Of a DNA stretch of 12,055 nt, positions 7,552-12,055 are shown piece after piece (position 1 is the stretch's first letter; every line of letters begins with the position of its first letter). The notes beneath the pieces are model-generated. The model saw only the letters and a list, made by a program, of their open reading frames with translations, searched no databases and was not told the DNA's origin. The position numbers and the translations under genes were made by a program. Source of the DNA: Planctomycetales bacterium (GTDB lineage Bacteria > Planctomycetota > Planctomycetia > Gemmatales > Gemmataceae); NCBI GenBank assembly GCA_020054355.1, contig JAGVLI010001061.1:1-12055 (forward strand), written 5' to 3'.

Positions 7552-8439
7552 CTACTTGGTGAATTCTTTCCATTGAGTCTCGACGCGATCCGAGTCGGTT
7601 TTGCCAGTGTAAATGACCAGGCGATACTTCGCCCGCGCCGTTTCGCCTTTCGGGATTTTCCATTCTCCCAGCCGGCTGCGCGCCGGGCCGACGCCGAGCT
7701 GCCCATCCACGCGCCAGACGATCGGATGGCCGGGGTTGTCCTTATGATCTAACACCGCGATATGGCCCCAGTCCTCGCGCCCTTCGATGGGCATGCCGAT
7801 ATCGACCCACTTCGAGCGCTGGCCTTCCGCCGCGCCGTTCTTCTTCCCTTCGCTGTTAATGGCCTCGCCGCCGCTCTTGCTGGTGAACGGCATGCGGATG
7901 AACAGCCCGCCGTAGTCGTACTTCTCGGCGGTCACGTCCACGACCGCTTTCGCGCTCCAGTCGAGATCGAGAACGTAATGGCTGCCGGCGTCGGTCAGGC
8001 TCCAGCTCTGGGTTTCCGTGAGGACCGGCGCCTTGTCCTTGTCGAGCCAGTCGTACTTGACGCTCCAGCTGGCCCCGCCGCCCGGCTTGACCGCCACGTC
8101 TTCCTGGCGCTTGTAGTAGTTGCCGTCGCGGTTGTGGAAGTAATCGCGGCCGTTGACTTTCAGGATGCCGACATAGATGCCGGTCTGGTGCTTGTGATGG
8201 CTGGGGCTAAACTCGGTCAGCACGCCTTTGCCGTCGGGCGCCAGGATCGGATGCAGATACGGCCGGCCATCGGGCGGCGCGTTGTAGACGAGGATCGGTT
8301 TCTCCTGGCCGGCTCGGTGGACGGCGATACCGCCGGCTTCGAGTTTTTTGACTTCGAGCTTGGCGGGGTCGGCGGCGGTGGCGGCTAAGGACCAGATCGT
8401 AGAAACGGTCAAGACCAAGGAAAGGAGTCGGTGGGTCAT
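7552..8439 (-). CDS. Secreted DUF6807 (PmoA-like) protein
   Basis: This 295-residue protein has a Sec signal peptide (about 1-22, cleavage after SLAATA). The remainder matches the DUF6807 family pattern found in Planctomycetes and Bacteroidetes: GRPYLHPILAPDGKGVLTEF at 58-77, the histidine-rich HHKHQTG at 81-87, YVGILKVNGRDYFHN at 89-103, then beta-rich segments (DYGGLFIRMPF, GREDWGHIAVLDH) and a C-terminal YRLVIYTGK. Members are exported, all-beta proteins of unsettled function, often found beside sugar-oxidoreductase and carbohydrate-degradation genes; some are annotated PmoA without evidence for methane oxidation. Only a weak purine-rich GCGAG lies before the ATG, so translation signals are modest. 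A REP-like element lies just upstream, and the toxin-antitoxin pair begins 22 bases downstream. The family call is good; the function is unknown. Confidence 0.85.
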   Translation of the reverse strand: MTHRLLSLVLTVSTIWSLAATAADPAKLEVKKLEAGGIAVHRAGQEKPILVYNAPPDGRPYLHPILAPDGKGVLTEFSPSHHKHQTGIYVGILKVNGRDYFHNRDGNYYKRQEDVAVKPGGGASWSVKYDWLDKDKAPVLTETQSWSLTDAGSHYVLDLDWSAKAVVDVTAEKYDYGGLFIRMPFTSKSGGEAINSEGKKNGAAEGQRSKWVDIGMPIEGREDWGHIAVLDHKDNPGHPIVWRVDGQLGVGPARSRLGEWKIPKGETARAKYRLVIYTGKTDSDRVETQWKEFTK

Positions 8440-8457
8440 GGGTAATCTCGCTGGAGT

Positions 8458-8481
8458 ATGTGCGAAGCCGCAAGCGGCTCA
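8458..8481. repeat. REP-like palindrome (GCCGC-AA-GCGGC)
   Basis: AGCCGC and GCGGCT flank a two-base AA centre, preceded by ATGTGCGA. The 19-base string atgtgcgaagccgcaagcg (8458-8476) recurs exactly at 8715-8733. The element directly abuts the stop of a REP-associated transposase remnant, as expected for REP sequences that such transposases mobilise. It lies only 18 bases upstream of the DUF6807 start. Confidence 0.55.
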
Positions 8482-8815
8482 GGGGTGGTATCGTCCCGCC
8501 TGGCGAAGCGCTTTGGCATACGGAGACTTCGGACTATGGCCTGGGTGGAGCGGCCAGCCGTCGTAAGGTTGGACGAACGGCCATTGCTGGATCGGGAGTT
8601 TCAATGGAATGGGGTTCTTTTCGATGTACTCGATCGTCCGCCGGATTTCGTCCGGATGATCCAAAAAGACTTTCCAGCCGCCCCAGACTGGATGATCGGG
8701 TAAACGAAGTCCGAATGTGCGAAGCCGCAAGCGCCTGTGATTCTTGAGATTGTCCATCATCTCCTCCGCCTGATGCTTGTGCTTGCGGATCAGGATAGGA
8801 GCATGGTCGGGCTGT
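8479..8815 (-). pseudogene. C-terminal fragment of a REP-associated (IS200-like, Y1/HUH) transposase
   Basis: From about 8812 down to the stop at 8479 the minus strand reads PDHAPILIRKHKHQAEEMMD, then LPDHPVWGGWKVFLDHPDEI, RRTIEYIEKNPIPLKLPIQQ, and finally PYDGWPLHPGHSPKSPYAKA before GRYHP. This is the C-terminal half of an IS200-like transposase type common in planctomycetes. The usual PDHVHxL strand holds the two histidines of the HUH nuclease; here it reads PDHAPIL, so the second histidine has become proline. The N-terminal half is gone: the open frame continues upstream only as antisense of an IS66 fragment. Loss of the N-terminus and of a metal-binding histidine make it inactive. The upper boundary is approximate. 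Family resemblance comes from memory of such proteins, not a search. Confidence 0.75.
8715..8733. repeat. Second copy of the 19-base REP-like string, inside the transposase remnant
   Basis: This is an exact copy of atgtgcgaagccgcaagcg from 8458-8476, in the same orientation and 257 bases away. It falls in coding sequence of the transposase fragment (residues around RRLRLRTFG on the minus strand). The right arm of the palindrome is lost here, as GCGCCT replaces GCGGCT. Confidence 0.6.
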
Positions 8816-9162
8816 CGTTGGCGCTTCTCGAAGTGCTGGGCGCCGGCGCGCGCAGCCGGGACCGGAAACTGGTGCGCTGCTGCCGGCGGCTGTGGAGCGT
8901 GTATCCGGCGCTGGGGACGTTCGTGGTGGTGGAGGGTGCGGAACCGACCAACCACCATGCCGAGCGGGTGCAGCGCCGCGCCGTACTCTGGCGGCGGACG
9001 TTCGGCTGCCCCAGCGCCGCCGGCTGCCGCTTTGTGGAACGTATCCTGACGGTAGTGCGGAGCCTGCGCTTGCAAGAGCGGTCGGTGGTGCAGTTTCTCC
9101 AGCAAGCCGTCGCCGCTCATCGCAGTGCCTCACCAGGGCCCAAATTGGTTCTGAAAGGGTGA
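8806..9162 (+). pseudogene. C-terminal fragment of an IS66-family transposase
   Basis: The plus strand reads GARSRDRKLVRCCRRLW, YPALGTFVVVEGAEPTNHHA, ERVQRRAVLWRR, AAGCRFVERILTVVRSLRLQ and HRSASPGPKL before the stop at 9162. This is the conserved C-terminal block of IS66 DDE transposases, whose signature is EPTNNxAER followed by GxRFVERxLTVV. The catalytic N-terminal domains are missing, and the signature has drifted (NHH where NNH is usual). The frame enters from antisense of the neighbouring transposase fragment near 8806, so the left boundary is a breakpoint rather than a start. The right side is cut nine bases past the stop by a copy of the UbiA gene end, with no IS66 terminal repeat visible. 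It is a dead remnant. Confidence 0.8.
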
Positions 9163-9166
9163 ACGG

Positions 9167-9251
9167 TTACGTCGAATAAATCCACTTCCCCAGATACAGC
9201 GCCGGCAGCAGGAGCAGGAGAACAGCAGCCTCGGCGGGGGCCGGCCAGTGC
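9167..9251 (-). pseudogene. Duplicated 3' end of the UbiA-family gene (left copy)
   Basis: Bases 9171-9251 align with 11266-11345, the 3' end of the UbiA-family gene, in the same orientation. About 70 of 81 positions agree, with only one difference in the first 37. The left copy encodes LPALYLGKWIYST before a TAA at 9167-9169; the intact gene has VPALYLGRWIYST before a TGA. One 1-base and one 2-base length difference break the frame further in. Similarity ends abruptly at 9170/11265. It has no start and is a fragment, forming one of two direct repeats around the restriction-modification genes. Confidence 0.85.
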
Positions 9252-9254
9252 GCG

Positions 9255-10250
9255 CTACAACCCCGAGCACCCATCAGTGCCGGCGCCGGCCGGCGAAGCG
9301 CCTGGTGCGGCTTGTTTTGAGCTCGCACCAGTGTCAACCGCGTCAGTCCCGAGGGAATCAAAGAGGCCAGGCTGTGCAATTTTCGTTTTCTTCTGGTCTG
9401 CAACCACCCCAGCGAAATTTGAGATCAATGCCTCTGTCATGGAATTTCGCAGGTTTTCGGTTGGACCTACATGGTAGAAATGCTCGAACGTGTTGATCGT
9501 GAATTCGGAGGCCCTCCAATCAGTCTCGACACTGGGATTTGTGCGATACTTGTTGCGATACCAGGTAGACAATACGAACCGACAGGGCAATCTCTTCAAG
9601 GCCGTTGCCAAGTCCCGCTCGTCGTGTTCGGACCACGAATTGTAGTAATCGACGTGCCGTCCCGCGTACGGCGGATCGGCATAGACAAAATCACCCTCGG
9701 AAGCAAACGCGAGAGTGTTCCGGAAATCGTCGTGACGAAACTCCCAGTCAACAGCACGCAGAATGCCGGCGCAGGTTTTTACTTGGTTCGTGATTTTCGT
9801 GATGTACGGCCGAGCGAAGCGCCCTGGTTTGCGGCAAAAAGGGACGTTGAACTTTCCTTTTCGATTAAAACGCATCACTCCGTTGAAGCATGCTCGGTTC
9901 AAGAAAAGGAAGGCAAGGGAATTTGGATGCCGATTGAACTCATCGCGGATCTCGTAAAATACGTCCTCGCCTCGCGCCTTCAGGCGCGCGCCTTGTTCCG
10001 CCAAGTACTCTTCAACCGCACCGCTCGTGATCTTTCCCAGCTGCACATCAGTGTAGAGCCGGACGATATGCTCGTTCGAATCGCACAGCAACGCTCTTTC
10101 GGGCCGAATACTGAAGGGCACTACGCAGGAACCGCAGAACGGCTCGATCCAACGGCCCGCTACATTATTGGATTGCAGCGATCGAATTGCTCGAACAATC
10201 TTCGTTTTGATACCCTGACACTTGATAGGGGGAACGACTGGCGCCATCAT
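9255..10250 (-). CDS. Type II DNA adenine-N6 methyltransferase, M.EcoRV/Dam-like
   Basis: This 331-residue protein is a class alpha (D12/Dam type) adenine methyltransferase. VPPIKCQGIKTKIV (6-19) is the N-terminal motif X region; EPFCGSCVVPF (36-46) is the AdoMet-binding motif I, with Cys42 where the second glycine of FxGxG usually sits; LCDSNEH (55-61) is motif II. FLFLNRACFNGVMRFN (114-129) and KGKFNVPF (131-138) are the Dam-type DNA-recognition segment; VYADPPYAGRHVDYYNSW (189-206) carries catalytic DPPY at 192-195. The PPIKxQGIKTK start and the GRHVDY segment recall M.EcoRV, which methylates the first A of GATATC, so it should protect host DNA from the endonuclease encoded just upstream. 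The ATG at 10250 overlaps that gene's stop (ATGA); a second ATG at 10247 is also possible, and AGGGGG lies just upstream. The last 25 or so residues are glycine/alanine-rich from GC-rich DNA and may be acquired flank. Confidence 0.93.
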   Translation of the reverse strand: MMAPVVPPIKCQGIKTKIVRAIRSLQSNNVAGRWIEPFCGSCVVPFSIRPERALLCDSNEHIVRLYTDVQLGKITSGAVEEYLAEQGARLKARGEDVFYEIRDEFNRHPNSLAFLFLNRACFNGVMRFNRKGKFNVPFCRKPGRFARPYITKITNQVKTCAGILRAVDWEFRHDDFRNTLAFASEGDFVYADPPYAGRHVDYYNSWSEHDERDLATALKRLPCRFVLSTWYRNKYRTNPSVETDWRASEFTINTFEHFYHVGPTENLRNSMTEALISNFAGVVADQKKTKIAQPGLFDSLGTDAVDTGASSKQAAPGASPAGAGTDGCSGL

Positions 10251-11143
10251 TCTTCCCCCTCTGGTTCCGCGCTGGGATCCTCATCTTCGGACAGTTTCTC
10301 AATTTCCTGTTTGTGAGCCTTGATGACCTCAATTCCGCGTTGCTTGTACGCGGAATAAGATTTGAGATTCGTATAGGGACGCTGTACCTCGGAGGATTTG
10401 GCCATGTCTTTGGTCAAATAGTACATCCAATAATCGTCGTAGACTTCCTCGCCGAGTTGTGCGAACGGGCCCTTTCCGGAAACCAGATCGGCAATTTTGG
10501 TTATGGAACCAATGTTCTTTGTGTTGCCGCTTCCAGGACGGGTAGCCGCGATTCTGTACTTCGGCTGAGCGAAAAACTGGAAGTTCCTGATTACTGACGG
10601 GATTTTTTCGAGGTCGTCGAGCGTGTAGCACTTTCGCTCATCAATGGCCTCCAGTGCTTTCGAGTAAATGACACCGAGGACGAAATGGCCAGAGTACTGG
10701 CCGTAGGGGTAGAGAGTGTTCTTTGAACTGTCGCGCTTGCGGAAGTAACCGGTGAAGGCTCCCAGGGTCATGCCGTTGACGTTATTCTCGTCGATTCGAT
10801 AGGTGCTCTTAATATCGAGGGCAAACTTCACCGAAGATTGTTTGTCAACGAATGTCAGGTCTGGATAAAAGTTCTGTTGTGGGCAAAGCTCAAGCCCAAG
10901 CGAGTGCTGCTTTGCAAAATCAACAAACATTGGAAACAACAGCAACTCCAGCACCTTGGAGACAATCTTAGTGTCCACCGAGACCGTGTAGATTTGTCGA
11001 TAAATGTCGATGAATCCCTTGATGATCCATTCGCCTTCGTTCGTCGCGATAGCCTTGGCGAACGCAGTCGAGTGAGCTTGCAGGCGGGCAAGAAATTCGT
11101 CGCCGTTCATCGGTTTACCTGGGGGATTGCATCGCTTGGCCAT
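10247..11143 (-). CDS. EcoRV-type type II restriction endonuclease
   Basis: This 298-residue protein resembles R.EcoRV (245 residues) across its core. CPQQNFYPDLTF (87-98) matches the EcoRV segment with the Q-loop and catalytic Asp74; FALDIKSTY (107-115) matches its DIK motif, giving Asp95, Asp110 and Lys112 as the PD...DxK metal site. VLELLLFP (64-71) places Glu66 where EcoRV has Glu45. GSGNTKNIGSI (204-214) matches the EcoRV recognition loop, whose Gly-x-Gly-Asn-Thr reads the GAT half-site. The recognition site is therefore predicted to be GATATC, cut blunt. The start at 11143 is chosen because AGGAG (11156-11152) lies eight bases upstream. A longer TTG start at 11242 has no support, and ATG 11110 is an alternative. 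The C-terminus has an acidic tail (EDEDPSAEPEGEE). Base composition is lower in GC than its neighbours, consistent with transfer. It is translated ahead of its methyltransferase, and no controller gene is seen. Confidence 0.92.
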   Translation of the reverse strand: MAKRCNPPGKPMNGDEFLARLQAHSTAFAKAIATNEGEWIIKGFIDIYRQIYTVSVDTKIVSKVLELLLFPMFVDFAKQHSLGLELCPQQNFYPDLTFVDKQSSVKFALDIKSTYRIDENNVNGMTLGAFTGYFRKRDSSKNTLYPYGQYSGHFVLGVIYSKALEAIDERKCYTLDDLEKIPSVIRNFQFFAQPKYRIAATRPGSGNTKNIGSITKIADLVSGKGPFAQLGEEVYDDYWMYYLTKDMAKSSEVQRPYTNLKSYSAYKQRGIEVIKAHKQEIEKLSEDEDPSAEPEGEE

Positions 11144-11261
11144 TTGACCAACTCCTGGCCGGCTCTCATTGTGCCGAATCATTTCCGCTGAATTACATGA
11201 GACTCGCCGACACGCGGGGATAAACCCGACGGCGCGCCCCAAGTGAAGACGCGCTCGCCCA

Positions 11262-12055
11262 TCAGGTCGAATAAATCCACCTCCCCAGATACAGCGCCGG
11301 CACCAGCAGCAGGAGAATCAGCAACCCCGGTGGACCGGCCAGCGCCAGCGCCAGGATGGCGTCCAGTGCCACCAGGCCCATGATGCAGCGCTTCACGGCC
11401 TTCTGCACCTTTTCGGGTGTCGGTTCGCGGATCGCGTGATACAGCGGTAAACCGATCAGGAAGCCGAAGCCGACCAGCAGATAGGGGAAAAACAGCTGGC
11501 CGCGCGCTGGTATGCTGTCCGTCTCGAACCAAGCCGGCAACGGCAGCGCGATCACCAGCGCCGCCAGCATCGTGAAGGCCGCCCCGGTCAGCGACGCTTG
11601 TTTGCTCAGCCGCGCTTCCGTGCGGGCGAACCAGGTCACGCCGACGATGTAGATGCCCACCACCCAGGCCAGGTGCCAGCCCCACATGCCGACCCACTGG
11701 TCGGCAGCGCACAGCCCCAGCACCACGTTCCAGAACCGGCAAGCGCCCATGCCCAGCGGGCCGATGGCCGTGTGCTTGAGCGCGAAATCGTAGAGAAAGA
11801 TGCAGCCGACCAACACGACCGCGACGACGCCGGGCAAGGCGGGCGAGTAGGTCCGCTGCCAGCCGGCCAGCCCCGCGAAGACGATGCCCAGGAGCAGCAA
11901 CGCCGACCCGAACAGCGCTGCCGTGGAGCGCGAGATTTTTCCTGACGGCAGCGGCCGGAACGGACGCTCCTTGTAATCCTGCGCGTAGTCGAAGAAATCG
12001 TTCCAGACCATGCCGCCCGAGTAGAGGCAGCCCGACGCCAGCAGCAGGAGCGCGA
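11262..12055 (-). CDS. UbiA-family membrane prenyltransferase (5' partial)
   Basis: The frame enters from the right edge and gives 263 residues up to the TGA at 11262-11264. It carries the first aspartate motif of the UbiA family, NDFFDYAQD, followed by RPFRPLPSGKIS. A second conserved stretch YDFALKHTAIGPLGMGACRFWNVVLG (about 75-100 from the internal ATG at 12011) resembles the GPxxMGxCRxxN block of EboC-like UbiA proteins. Multiple hydrophobic helices follow, ending in LLILLLLVPALYLG and WIYST. UbiA proteins move prenyl groups onto aromatic or other acceptors in the membrane. In the loop where a second Asp-rich motif is usual, this protein has WFARTEARLSK, so the metal site may be atypical. 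The internal ATG at 12011 is not the start, because the conserved hydrophobic segment continues upstream in frame. The substrate is unknown. Its 3' end is duplicated at 9171-9251. Confidence 0.88.
   Translation of the reverse strand, partial: ALLLLASGCLYSGGMVWNDFFDYAQDYKERPFRPLPSGKISRSTAALFGSALLLLGIVFAGLAGWQRTYSPALPGVVAVVLVGCIFLYDFALKHTAIGPLGMGACRFWNVVLGLCAADQWVGMWGWHLAWVVGIYIVGVTWFARTEARLSKQASLTGAAFTMLAALVIALPLPAWFETDSIPARGQLFFPYLLVGFGFLIGLPLYHAIREPTPEKVQKAVKRCIMGLVALDAILALALAGPPGLLILLLLVPALYLGRWIYST
11266..11345. repeat. Right direct repeat flanking the restriction-modification genes
   Basis: This segment is the 3' end of the UbiA-family gene. It pairs with 9171-9251 as an imperfect direct repeat (about 70 of 81 aligned positions agree; 8 substitutions and two small length differences). 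The 2.0 kb between the two copies contains only the endonuclease and methyltransferase genes. Confidence 0.85.

Noticed and set aside
7323..7706. 127-residue version of the antitoxin
   Set aside because: The added N-terminus overlaps the DUF6807 gene in another phase and is basic low-complexity sequence. The ATG at 7529 has a strong GGAGG site.
8479..9120. Single 213-residue minus-strand gene
   Set aside because: Only its C-terminal half (below about 8815) is transposase sequence. The rest is antisense to an IS66 fragment, so it is a chance fusion and not one gene.
9282..9302. GC-rich inverted repeat near the end of the methyltransferase gene as terminator
   Set aside because: It lies inside the coding frame, has a short imperfect stem and is not followed by a T-run. 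It is better explained by GC-rich flank sequence.
10247..11242. 331-residue version of the endonuclease starting at TTG 11242
   Set aside because: The extra 33 residues do not resemble EcoRV and no ribosome binding site supports the TTG, while ATG 11143 has AGGAG eight bases upstream.

Overview
The window looks like chromosomal DNA from a planctomycete, most likely a high-GC member of the Gemmatales or a related order. The evidence is a large secreted DUF1549/DUF1553 protein with planctomycete cytochrome-type CxxCH motifs, a DUF6807 (PmoA-like) secreted protein, a Tat-exported protein of a type common in planctomycetes, and a broken IS200/REP-type transposase with the HPVWGGWKVFLDHPDE-type C-terminus seen in planctomycete genomes. 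Every intact gene I can support lies on the minus strand, so transcription runs from high to low coordinates. Only one transposase remnant is on the plus strand.

Reading in the direction of transcription, the right edge (11262-12055) holds a 5'-truncated UbiA-family membrane prenyltransferase. Next comes a two-gene type II restriction-modification module (9255-11143). It has an EcoRV-type endonuclease followed, with a 4-base ATGA overlap, by an M.EcoRV/Dam-type adenine methyltransferase. This module is visibly AT-richer than its surroundings. It is bracketed by two imperfect direct copies of the 3' end of the UbiA gene (9171-9251 and 11266-11345), which fits insertion with a long target duplication. 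Left of it is a small transposon graveyard (about 8440-9166): a C-terminal IS66 transposase fragment on the plus strand abuts a C-terminal REP-associated transposase fragment on the minus strand, with a REP-like palindrome just past the latter.

The middle (4374-8439) is a close-packed minus-strand gene group: a secreted DUF6807 protein, a MazF toxin with its 68-residue antitoxin partner, a glutamate-1-semialdehyde-aminotransferase-like PLP enzyme, and a Tat-exported protein of unknown function whose start overlaps the aminotransferase stop. The toxin-antitoxin pair sits inside what looks like a metabolic operon.

The left part holds the single-gene DUF1549/DUF1553 unit (1284-3836), closed by a strong intrinsic terminator (1219-1256). 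It is followed by a membrane-anchored PilZ protein (313-816) with a good upstream promoter, and by the start of another membrane protein that runs off the left edge (1-132). I found no RNA genes, CRISPR arrays or replication origins.

The most notable system is the EcoRV-like restriction-modification island and the way it is inserted. The most notable unknown is the coupled aminotransferase/Tat-protein pair next to DUF6807.
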